DNA of 6,840 nucleotides from Hellea sp. (GTDB taxonomy: Bacteria > Pseudomonadota > Alphaproteobacteria > Caulobacterales > Maricaulaceae). Below are positions 1 through 5,962 of the stretch, piece after piece (position 1 is the first letter of the stretch; the number at the start of each line of letters is the position of its first letter). The stretch is from the NCBI GenBank assembly GCA_020628635.1, contig JAHDEU010000117.1, positions 1-6,840 on the forward strand. The letters are read 5' to 3'. The position numbers and the translations under genes are program-made. Below the pieces are notes generated by a model that was given only the letters and a program-made list of their open reading frames with translations, was not told where the DNA came from and did no database searches.

Positions 1-179
1 ACATCGCGCTGCACCGCTGGCTCTATGCCTATGCGGATGAGGGCGTGGGCGAGCCGTGCCTGGTGGACGAAGAGGCGGGCATCGTGCTGGCCGGAGACTG
101 GTGCGTCGGCGGGCGCGTCGAGGGCGCGGCCCTGTCCGGCATGGCGGCCGCGCGCGCGGTCCGGACTTCACTGCAGTAA
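1..179 (+). CDS. FAD/NAD(P)-dependent oxidoreductase, renalase-like (C-terminal fragment)
   Basis: Only the last 58 codons are present. The reading frame enters at base 3, after a split codon, and ends at TAA 177-179. The tail reads HRWLYAYADEG, then L-V-D-E-E-A-G-I-V-L-A-G-D-W, then GGRVEGAALSGMAAA. The GDW...G.RVE.A.LSG..AA pattern is the C-terminal FAD-contacting segment of flavin amine oxidase/renalase-like proteins. There, the glycine-rich strand and following helix hold the flavin pyrophosphate, and the HRW...Y segment is also typical. Such proteins are usually about 310-340 residues, so most of the gene, including the N-terminal dinucleotide-binding GxGxxG motif, lies left of the window. 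The substrate cannot be told from this piece. It is convergent with the ABC/M1 gene, with 78 bases between stop codons. The family is fairly sure; the exact activity is unknown. Confidence 0.75.
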   Translation, partial: IALHRWLYAYADEGVGEPCLVDEEAGIVLAGDWCVGGRVEGAALSGMAAARAVRTSLQ

Positions 180-208
180 AAACCCCGGCTCTTCTGCAAG
201 AACCGGGG
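177..208 (-). terminator. Rho-independent terminator of the ABC/M1 operon
   Basis: CCCCGG at 183-188 pairs with CCGGGG at 203-208. After one C/A mismatch the stem continues as TCTT 190-193 with AAGA 198-201, closed by the loop CTGC. On the minus strand the stem is followed at once by TTTTTA (182-177), which is the complement of the oxidoreductase stop codon and its A-run. Stem plus T-run is the classic intrinsic terminator and fits the end of the minus-strand gene 50 bases upstream. On the + strand the stem has no T-run after it, so it is a weak candidate there. Confidence 0.75.
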
Positions 209-214
209 CAAGTG

Positions 215-241
215 GCCCGGCGCGAGGAGGTCGCGCCGGGC
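215..241. repeat. Perfect 10-bp GC-only hairpin in the convergent spacer
   Basis: GCCCGGCGCG at 215-224 is perfectly complementary to CGCGCCGGGC at 232-241, around the 7-base loop AGGAGGT. Neither strand has a T-run after it. It lies 6 bases from the terminator hairpin at 183-208 and 16 bases past the stop of the ABC/M1 gene. It may protect the 3' end of that transcript, or act as an accessory pause or termination stem for either convergent gene. The structure is certain on paper; the role is inferred. Confidence 0.6.
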
Positions 242-257
242 TGAATGTCTGCAAGCC

Positions 258-3200
258 CTAATTGCCCGTCGCCGAGCTCTCAGCAGTCACATCGACCTTG
301 GCGACATTGTCGCCGACATTGCGCTCGATCAGCAGGCGCTTGGGGTCGAGCACGACATGGGTCGGGCGGGCGTCCACGGTGAAGGTCAGGACCTGGTCGG
401 TCTGCGTCACGCGCACGGTCTCCAGCGCCGACGGGTTCGCCCCCAGATCGTCCTTGGGGTCTTCCGAATAGAAGCCGACCTGCAGGAACTCGTTGAGTTC
501 CGCGTCGTCCAGCTCGGTCACGTCCGTTTCCTTGCCGTCCTCTGGGTCGGCATAGGTCTTCTTCATGGTGACCGGCACGCGGACCTCGAAGCGCTCGCCC
601 ACGGGCACGACCTCGATGTCGCCGTCCACCTTCATGTCCCAGAAGGTGATCCTGTTCCAGTAGTCGTCCACCAGCCCATGATACTCCTCGGGGAAGTCCT
701 CCTTGAAGATCTCGATCAGCTCCAGCGTGGTCGGGTAGGGCGCGCCCTTGGTGGCGGCGTACTCGGTGAGGAAACGGCGCACGGCGGGCTGCACGACGTC
801 GTCGCCCAGATAGCCGCGCAGTCCCCACATGACCCAGCTGGTCTTGTTGTAGTTCAGGTAGCCCTGGTCCTCGGCCTCGGCCAGCACCGGCTCGCGGTCA
901 CGCTCGAATGCGCGGTCGGTGAGATAGCGCTGCGTGGCGCGGACCTCGTGCATGCGGCGCGCCTTCTCGAACCCGTAGAGGTCCTCATAGGCGAGCATGG
1001 TGGCGTTCTCCGTCAGGCCTTCCGACAGCAGGTTGGAGCCTTGCGCGAACGCGCCCACGACCTGGTGGGCGAACCACATATGCCCGATCTCGTGCATGGT
1101 GACATAGGTCGCGAAATCGACCTTGGTCGGGTCGTCCGCACTGCCTGGGTCCTGAACAAACCCGATATTCTCCGAAAAGGGAACCGTGCCCGCGAAAGCC
1201 TGCGCGAACGACCCATAGGGGAACTCCATGATGCGCAGCTGCGCGTATTGGTAGTCCGAGAAGGTCTCCGTAAAGGTGTCGAAGCTCTGCCGCATGGCGC
1301 GGAACATCAGGTCGATATTGTAGTCGTGCTCCGGGTGGAAATAGATTTCCAGATCCACCGTCTGGCCATTCGCACCGGTCCACTTTTCCGTGCGCACCTC
1401 GTAGCGCGCGCTGACGAAGCTGTAGAAGTGGTGTATCGGATTGATGGCGCGGTATTCGCGGCAATGTTGCCCATCCTTGCTGAACGCACGGACGAACTTG
1501 CCTGGCGCGACCGGAACCTGGTCCGGGTCCGTGCACACGCGCGCGTCGAAATCGACATAGTCCGAATAGCCCGCAAAGCTGGTCAGCAGCTGGTAGCGGC
1601 GGGCGTCCTCGTCGTCGCGCTCGGGCCAGCGCTCGCGCTCCGGCAGGTCGAACTTCTTGCGCTTGTCCGGATTGGTCAGGAAGTTGCCATTCAGATTGCC
1701 GAAGATCGGCATGGCGGCGGCATTGTTGATGAAGGTGCCGTTGGTCCGCACCGCGCTGCCCGACGCGATGGTCGGCTCCACATAGCGCGTGGTGAAGCGC
1801 ACCGTGCGGCTTTCCCCCGGCTGCAAGGGCGGGGTGAAGGCGTAGTCGGCGACCTCGTACTCCTCCCACAGCTCGTCGGCCAACTCTTCGCCGGTGACGC
1901 GGGTCGCGCCCTCGATCTCGATTTCGGCACGTTCCACGGGCACGCGCGTGGTGACGAAAGCGCGCTCGATGGCCACGTCATGCGGGTTGTCGATGACCAT
2001 GGTGCCGTTGAACAGGCCGGTCCGCTTGGCGGGATGGAAGTCCACATCCACGCTCACCTTGGTGATGCGCGGGGTGGGGCGGTCGAAGCTGTCGATGACG
2101 AGCTTCTCGAAATTCGCCGTGCGCTCCTCGCGCTCCGCCGAGTTCATGTAGTCGTTCGCCTCGAACGCCCGGTAGTTCATCACCGCAAAGGAGACGAAAC
2201 CGGCTAGGGCGAGCGCGGCGACCGCACCGGATGCGAGGTTCACGCGGCGGGGCAGGGCGCGCAGGCGGTCCAATAGGCCGACCTGCAGGCCACGACGCCA
2301 CATCCACAGCGAGACCATGGCGAGGACGACGACGGCGAAGCCCCAATAGGCGAGTTCGAACCAGAACGACTTGAAGCCCTGGAAGCCCGCCATTTCCGAG
2401 AATGCGCCCGGGCTGGCAGACCCGAATGACATGACCGGGTGGTAGAATGGCGTCTGCGGCAGCACGATCAGCACGCCGATGAGGATGCCGGCGGCGACGA
2501 ACATGCCGATGATCCGTCCGGGCACGAAGCTCTGGATGAACATCACCAGCATGCCCTGGAAGAAGAACACGATGAAGAAGTTCAGCAGTCCCAGCGCGAT
2601 ATAGGTGCGCGGCACGACCGAGGTCTCCCCCGTGATGAGATGCGCGCCCGCAGCCATCAGCAGGCCGGCGGCGACGATGGACAGCAGTAGCAGCGCCAAT
2701 GCGCCCCACTTTGCCAGCAGCAGCGACACATTGCTGACCGGCGTGGCATCCATGATCTTGTGGAAGCCCGCGAGGCGGTCTCGCCAGATGATGTCGGAAC
2801 CGAAGAAGACCATGACAATGACCATGGTCAGGCCGAGCGAGCCGAGCGCGAGATTGACCAGCGCGCTGGACGTCTGCAGCGTCGGGTTGGGGTTGAACTG
2901 GTCGCCCAGCAGGAGGTTGAACACGAAGATCACGGCCGCGAGGCTGAGCAGGATGACCATGGCCGTGGTGCGGATGGTCGAGACATACTCGAACCGCACG
3001 CGGCGCCAGAAGGCCAGCAGGCTGTGACCGAAGCCGAGGCGCGGCGTGACGGGATCGACCCGGCGCGGGGCCGCGCCCATTGGCACGTCGTCGGTTTTGC
3101 GGGCCTTGCCGCGGCGCGTGACGATGCCGCGGCGCGACATGATGTATCCGGCCGCGAAGATGCCGAGCGCGAGCAAAGTCGCGAAGAGGCGGTTGGCACC

Positions 3201-3920
3201 GAACCAGCTGTTCAGCGCGACCATCTTGGTGTTGCGCTCTGCCGCAGACCAGAACTCGGTGACGACATTGAACGCGCCGCCGCCGAACGGCTCCAGCAGG
3301 CTGCGCGCCCAGTCGGGGGCCTGGGCGGTCAGCACGGCGTCGATGGCGCTGGACACGATCAGCAGGCCGACCGCGCTGACATAGACGATGGCGCGGTTGC
3401 GCGTGATCACCGCCACGGCCGTGTAGATTGCCGTGATCAGCAGGGCGTTGACCATGATGAACAGCACGAAGGGGTGGAGGTAGTAGAGCAGGTTGAACGG
3501 GCCGTAGCTGTCTTCCGGCGCCCAGGGCATGAACTGCCCGAACATGTAGCCGAGCACGGCCGCGCCTGCGCAGACGCAGGTCGTCAGCCAGACCACGATC
3601 ATGCGCGACAGGATCATGTCGCGCGTCATCACGGGCGTGGCGTGGACGATCTCCAGCGCCTTGTGCGTGTCGTCGCGCAATATGCCGGTGACGGTGAAGA
3701 CGGCGGCGAAGAAGATCGACAGCACGCTGATCGTGCCGACGAAATTGGCGACCGTGAAAGAGCCGTTGATCTTGACACGCTCCCCGCCGCTGGCCCCGAT
3801 GGTCAGCCAGTCGACCGAGGACGCCAGCGTGCCGACGAGCAGCATGATGGCCAGCGTGACCCAGAAGCCGATTTGTCGCGACTGGAGCTTGAATTCAAAT
3901 GCGAGCAGTTCACGCAGCAT
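258..3920 (-). CDS. ABC-2-type permease fused to periplasmic M1-family zinc aminopeptidase
   Basis: This is a 1220-residue membrane protein with two permease halves and a peptidase domain. Half one has about six membrane segments (near 17-36, 58-80, 107-128, 146-170, 177-197, 240-260). A basic cytoplasmic linker (263-300) leads to half two (near 317-338, 352-374, 403-428, 439-462, 468-490, 520-541) and a last segment (562-582). With the N-terminus inside, 13 segments place residues 590-1220 in the periplasm. That part carries the M1 zinc site: HEIGH 943-947 (two His ligands and the catalytic Glu944) and Glu967 as third ligand. It also has a PFSEN segment (914-918) where M1 enzymes have GAMEN, and Tyr1024 in Y-N-K-T as the probable transition-state tyrosine. 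A beta-rich tail (about 1100-1220) contains LDPKRLLIERN. The known family is the ABC permease/M1 aminopeptidase fusion; its substrate is not established. The ATG overlaps the ATPase gene by 11 bases and has its own GGGGAG ribosome site. It probably exports or senses a peptide-like substrate (inference). Confidence 0.93.
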   Translation of the reverse strand: MLRELLAFEFKLQSRQIGFWVTLAIMLLVGTLASSVDWLTIGASGGERVKINGSFTVANFVGTISVLSIFFAAVFTVTGILRDDTHKALEIVHATPVMTRDMILSRMIVVWLTTCVCAGAAVLGYMFGQFMPWAPEDSYGPFNLLYYLHPFVLFIMVNALLITAIYTAVAVITRNRAIVYVSAVGLLIVSSAIDAVLTAQAPDWARSLLEPFGGGAFNVVTEFWSAAERNTKMVALNSWFGANRLFATLLALGIFAAGYIMSRRGIVTRRGKARKTDDVPMGAAPRRVDPVTPRLGFGHSLLAFWRRVRFEYVSTIRTTAMVILLSLAAVIFVFNLLLGDQFNPNPTLQTSSALVNLALGSLGLTMVIVMVFFGSDIIWRDRLAGFHKIMDATPVSNVSLLLAKWGALALLLLSIVAAGLLMAAGAHLITGETSVVPRTYIALGLLNFFIVFFFQGMLVMFIQSFVPGRIIGMFVAAGILIGVLIVLPQTPFYHPVMSFGSASPGAFSEMAGFQGFKSFWFELAYWGFAVVVLAMVSLWMWRRGLQVGLLDRLRALPRRVNLASGAVAALALAGFVSFAVMNYRAFEANDYMNSAEREERTANFEKLVIDSFDRPTPRITKVSVDVDFHPAKRTGLFNGTMVIDNPHDVAIERAFVTTRVPVERAEIEIEGATRVTGEELADELWEEYEVADYAFTPPLQPGESRTVRFTTRYVEPTIASGSAVRTNGTFINNAAAMPIFGNLNGNFLTNPDKRKKFDLPERERWPERDDEDARRYQLLTSFAGYSDYVDFDARVCTDPDQVPVAPGKFVRAFSKDGQHCREYRAINPIHHFYSFVSARYEVRTEKWTGANGQTVDLEIYFHPEHDYNIDLMFRAMRQSFDTFTETFSDYQYAQLRIMEFPYGSFAQAFAGTVPFSENIGFVQDPGSADDPTKVDFATYVTMHEIGHMWFAHQVVGAFAQGSNLLSEGLTENATMLAYEDLYGFEKARRMHEVRATQRYLTDRAFERDREPVLAEAEDQGYLNYNKTSWVMWGLRGYLGDDVVQPAVRRFLTEYAATKGAPYPTTLELIEIFKEDFPEEYHGLVDDYWNRITFWDMKVDGDIEVVPVGERFEVRVPVTMKKTYADPEDGKETDVTELDDAELNEFLQVGFYSEDPKDDLGANPSALETVRVTQTDQVLTFTVDARPTHVVLDPKRLLIERNVGDNVAKVDVTAESSATGN

Positions 3921-4803
3921 GACGCACTCCCCGGTTCATGAAGCCGTTGAGATTGGCGAAATAGGCGTCTTCGAGCAGCACGTCGCGCGGCTCCCAGCCC
4001 GCGCCTGGCGCACCGTCGGCGAGAATGCTCACCACCGTCTTGCCGCGCAGGCGGCGGGTGGAGAGGACGGCGTGGGAGGTCTTGACGGCATCGACTTCGT
4101 CGTCGGTGTCGAAGGTGCGGGAGAAGACGCGGCCTTCGATCGCGGCGACCAGCGCTTCCGGCTCGCCGCGCGCGACCAGCTTGCCCTCGCCCATCACGCC
4201 CATGTCGTTGCAGAGGTCGCGCACGTCCTCGATGATGTGGGTGGACAGAATGATGATCTTGTCGTCGCCGGCGCGGGACAGGATGTCGAGGAAGCGCTGG
4301 CGCTCCAGCGGGTCGAGACCGGCCGTGGGCTCGTCCACGATGATGAGTTGCGGATCGCCGAGCAGCGCCTGCGCCACGCCGAAGCGCTGGCGCATGCCGC
4401 CGGAGAAGGTGGAGACCGACGCGGTGCGGTGGGTCCAGAGATTGACCATGTTGAGCAGGGTTTCGACCTGGGTCTTGCGCTCGCCCTTGTCGGTGATGCC
4501 CTTCAGCACGGCGATGTGATCCAGCAGCTGCAGCGCGCTCATGCGCGGATAGACGCCGAAATCCTGCGGCAGATAGCCGAGCGAGCGGCGGACCACGTCG
4601 GGGTCGTGGGTGATGTCCGTGCCGTTGAAAGTGACCGTGCCCGACGTCGGCTCCTGCAGCGTGGCGAGCGTTCGCATCAAGGTGGACTTGCCCGCGCCGT
4701 TGGGCCCCAGCAGGCCGAACAGGCCCGGCCCCAGATCGAGGCTGACATTATCCAGCGCGGTGAAGTCGCCGAATTTCTTGGTGAGGTTTCTGATCTCGAG
4801 CAT
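3910..4803 (-). CDS. ABC transporter ATP-binding protein, partner of the permease/M1 fusion
   Basis: This 297-residue cytoplasmic ATPase should energise the membrane fusion encoded just downstream. All core motifs are visible: Walker A GPNGAGKST (33-41), Q-loop Gln80 in LPQDFG, signature FSGGMRQR (133-140), Walker B LIIVDEP (153-159) with Glu158, D-loop GLD (162-164) and switch His189 in STH. The C-terminal ~90 residues form the extra regulatory tail common in ABC-2-type drug and polysaccharide ATPases. The open frame runs 58 codons further upstream. I chose ATG 4801-4803 because protein similarity starts at MLEIRNLTKKFGD and AGGGGGA lies 6 bases before it. The upstream extension would also run through the operator-like repeat. 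The TGA stop (3912-3910) lies inside the start of the permease gene, implying translational coupling. The only mild oddity is F instead of L in the LSGG signature. The ABC-2-type class is sure; the substrate is not. Confidence 0.95.
   Translation of the reverse strand: MLEIRNLTKKFGDFTALDNVSLDLGPGLFGLLGPNGAGKSTLMRTLATLQEPTSGTVTFNGTDITHDPDVVRRSLGYLPQDFGVYPRMSALQLLDHIAVLKGITDKGERKTQVETLLNMVNLWTHRTASVSTFSGGMRQRFGVAQALLGDPQLIIVDEPTAGLDPLERQRFLDILSRAGDDKIIILSTHIIEDVRDLCNDMGVMGEGKLVARGEPEALVAAIEGRVFSRTFDTDDEVDAVKTSHAVLSTRRLRGKTVVSILADGAPGAGWEPRDVLLEDAYFANLNGFMNRGVRHAA
3927..3932 (-). promoter_or_regulatory. Ribosome binding site of the permease/M1 gene
   Basis: GGGGAG on the minus strand, 6 bases before ATG 3920-3918, lies inside the last codons of the ATPase gene. 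It supports this start and reinitiation by ribosomes ending at the overlapping ATPase stop. Confidence 0.7.
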
Positions 4804-4809
4804 GTTGGG

Positions 4810-4816
4810 TCCCCCT
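4810..4816 (-). promoter_or_regulatory. Ribosome binding site of the ABC ATPase gene
   Basis: AGGGGGA on the minus strand, followed by a 6-base spacer CCCAAC and ATG 4803-4801. It decides the start against the longer open frame that begins at 4977. Confidence 0.75.
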
Positions 4817-4838
4817 GCGAGTCGCAAGCCGTTCGTCT

Positions 4839-4867
4839 TTGCCGGACGTGTAAGCACAGTCCATATC
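4839..4867 (+). promoter_or_regulatory. Possible promoter for the PD40 propeller gene
   Basis: TTGCCG (4839-4844) and CATATC (4862-4867) are separated by 17 bases and could be -35 and -10 boxes pointing right. The -10 overlaps the left palindrome, so binding there would block it. TATTAT at 4881-4886 is an alternative -10 with no clear -35. Weak evidence. Confidence 0.25.
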
Positions 4868-4900
4868 GAAAAACAATATGTATTATCGTTTTTCGATATG
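4862..4900. promoter_or_regulatory. Paired palindromic operator (39-bp inverted repeat) between divergent genes
   Basis: The outer arms CATATCGAAAAAC (4862-4874) and GTTTTTCGATATG (4888-4900) are perfect inverted copies. One mismatch and three more paired bases bring each arm to 17 positions around a centre at 4881. Each half is also a palindrome itself. The right site is TATCG-TTTTT-CGATA (4884-4898, perfect arms, 5-base spacer). The left site is TATCG-AAAAA-CAATA (4864-4878, one mismatch). Their centres (4871 and 4891) are 20 bp apart, about two helical turns, so two dimers could bind the same face. It lies 59 bases from the ATPase start and 75 from the propeller gene start, and is strongly AT-rich against its surroundings. 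Protein binding is inferred; small winged-helix regulators of the PadR or GntR type, or small XRE-type repressors, would suit the layout, but I cannot name one. Confidence 0.75.
4882..4887 (-). promoter_or_regulatory. Possible -10 element for the ABC/M1 operon
   Basis: On the minus strand these bases read GATAAT, five of six matches to TATAAT, about 80 bases before the ATPase ATG and between the two palindromes. No good -35 hexamer lies 16-18 bases upstream (AAGCGT at 17). A regulator bound to the palindromes would cover it. Weak evidence. Confidence 0.3.
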
Positions 4901-4936
4901 TTTAACGCTTGGTCAGAAAAGACACGCTTGCGTGAG

Positions 4937-4962
4937 GCCGAAAGCCGGATCGCCGGCTCGGC
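4937..4962 (+). promoter_or_regulatory. Leader hairpin just before the ribosome site of the propeller gene
   Basis: GCCGA (4937-4941) pairs with TCGGC (4958-4962), and GCCGG (4944-4948) with CCGGC (4953-4957), around the loop ATCG. AA 4942-4943 is bulged. The ten GC-rich pairs end 4 bases before the AGG (4967-4969) that serves as the likely ribosome site. It may tune translation or protect the 5' end. No T-run follows, so it is not an intrinsic terminator. The structure is seen in sequence; the role is inferred. Confidence 0.4.
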
Positions 4963-4975
4963 GCGTAGGCAGAGC

Positions 4976-5953
4976 ATGATCTACGCCAAAGCTCTCCCCG
5001 CCGCGCTGATAGCGGCCGCCCTATCGTTTCTCGCGCCCCAAGCGACGGCGCAAAGCGCGCCGGAGCCTTTCGCGCCGGGCGTGATGTCCTTCGATGACCG
5101 GATCACGCTGACGCCCGCCTTCACGCCGGACGGGCGGACCGCCTATTTCGCCGGCTCAGATTGCGCGCGGATCGAGCCGTGCCCGCAGACCATGCGCGTG
5201 GCGAAGTTCGTGGACGACGAGTGGCAGGCGGCGGGCAAGCTGGGTTTGAGCGAGGCGGGCTATGCGGGGCGCACCGCGCGGGTGGACTGGCCGAGCGTGT
5301 CGCCGGATGGGCGCACGCTGCTCTTCTCCTGGTCGGCGCGGCAGGATGGGCCGGAGAATGAGGGCGCGCTGGAGGACTTCGCCCTGTGGCAGCTCGACCT
5401 GACCGATCCCGACGCCGAGCCCGAGCCGATCGCGGGCGAGGACTTCAACCGCGCGCGCGCCGGGGCAGTCGCGCGGCTACGATTCGTCCACAACGAGACG
5501 TCACCGATCATGACCAATAGCGGGCGGCTCTATTTCTGGACGGAGCGTCTGGACGGGCTGGGCGAGCGGGATCTCTATATCGCGGCCGCTGACGGACAGG
5601 GCGGGTTCACCGCGCCGCAATTGCTTCCGGCTCCGCTGAACAGCGCGGGCCGCGACAACCACCTCTGGGTCAATCCGTCGGAAACGGTCGCGCTGGTGAC
5701 CTATAATGAGCGCGGCGGGGAGGGCAGCGACGACCTCTTCATCAGCCGCAATGAGGGCGGCATCTGGAGCGAGCCGGAGCCGCTCGGCCCGATGGTCAAC
5801 GGGCCGGGTGCCGACTTCGCCGGCGTGTTCACGCCCGACGGCAGCCAGCTCGTCTTCACCAGCACGCGCTCCGGTGTGCTGTCGGTGTGGAGCGTGGACA
5901 CCGCGCCGCTGGTCGAGGCGGGCGTGCTGCGCGCGAGCGACCTGCTCCGCTAG
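4976..5953 (+). CDS. Exported PD40/TolB-like beta-propeller protein
   Basis: This 325-residue protein has a Sec signal peptide: a short MIYAK start, a hydrophobic stretch (about 7-20), then ATA before Gln26 as probable cleavage site. The mature part carries five evenly spread PD40 (WD40-like propeller) repeats: PAFTPDGRTAYF from 47, PSVSPDGRTLLF from 106, PIMTNSGRLYF from 177, WVNPSETVALV from 231 and GVFTPDGSQLVF from 283. This gives a single propeller filling the whole protein. Cys63 and Cys69 could form a disulphide in the periplasm. There is no hydrolase domain, so it is not an S9 peptidase or lasso-peptide isopeptidase. A binding or scaffold role is likely. The ATG at 4976 is chosen because the signal peptide starts there, with AGG 6 bases upstream. 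It is divergent from the ABC/M1 operon across the paired operator, suggesting shared control. The fold is confident; the ligand is unknown. Confidence 0.85.
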   Translation: MIYAKALPAALIAAALSFLAPQATAQSAPEPFAPGVMSFDDRITLTPAFTPDGRTAYFAGSDCARIEPCPQTMRVAKFVDDEWQAAGKLGLSEAGYAGRTARVDWPSVSPDGRTLLFSWSARQDGPENEGALEDFALWQLDLTDPDAEPEPIAGEDFNRARAGAVARLRFVHNETSPIMTNSGRLYFWTERLDGLGERDLYIAAADGQGGFTAPQLLPAPLNSAGRDNHLWVNPSETVALVTYNERGGEGSDDLFISRNEGGIWSEPEPLGPMVNGPGADFAGVFTPDGSQLVFTSTRSGVLSVWSVDTAPLVEAGVLRASDLLR

Positions 5954-5962
5954 AGACCCTGG

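Noticed and set aside
357..2207. Long + strand open frame (616 codons) opposite the M1 domain
   Set aside because: It is antisense to a clear coding frame with intact enzyme motifs. Its composition is the His/Val/Leu/Arg-rich mirror expected from GC-rich codon use, and no domain is recognisable.
2760..3941. + strand open frame (393 codons) opposite the permease part
   Set aside because: Its translation is extremely rich in Asp, Glu, Arg, His and Gln, with no fold-like pattern; it mirrors the membrane segments of the real gene.
4862..4900. Terminator reading of the inverted repeat
   Set aside because: It lies between two divergent starts, the stem is AT-rich, and neither strand has a proper T-run after it; an operator explains it better.
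4884..4904. CtrA-type TTAA-N7-TTAA site
   Set aside because: Only a single TTAA is present near 4902; the second half-site is missing.
3601..4905. + strand open frame (434 codons) opposite the ATPase gene
   Set aside because: Antisense shadow of a gene with every ABC ATPase motif in order; no start signal or domain.
4898..4975. Earlier in-frame ATG (4898) for the propeller gene
   Set aside because: It would put 26 charged, polar residues in front of a good signal peptide and start inside the inverted repeat.
4804..4977. 58-codon upstream extension of the ABC ATPase
   Set aside because: Family similarity begins at the Met at 4803, a strong ribosome site lies just before it, and the extension crosses the palindromic control region.
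4976..5953. Lasso-peptide isopeptidase or S9 peptidase
   Set aside because: Only the propeller is present. The protein ends at 325 residues with no alpha/beta-hydrolase domain or Ser-Asp-His triad region.
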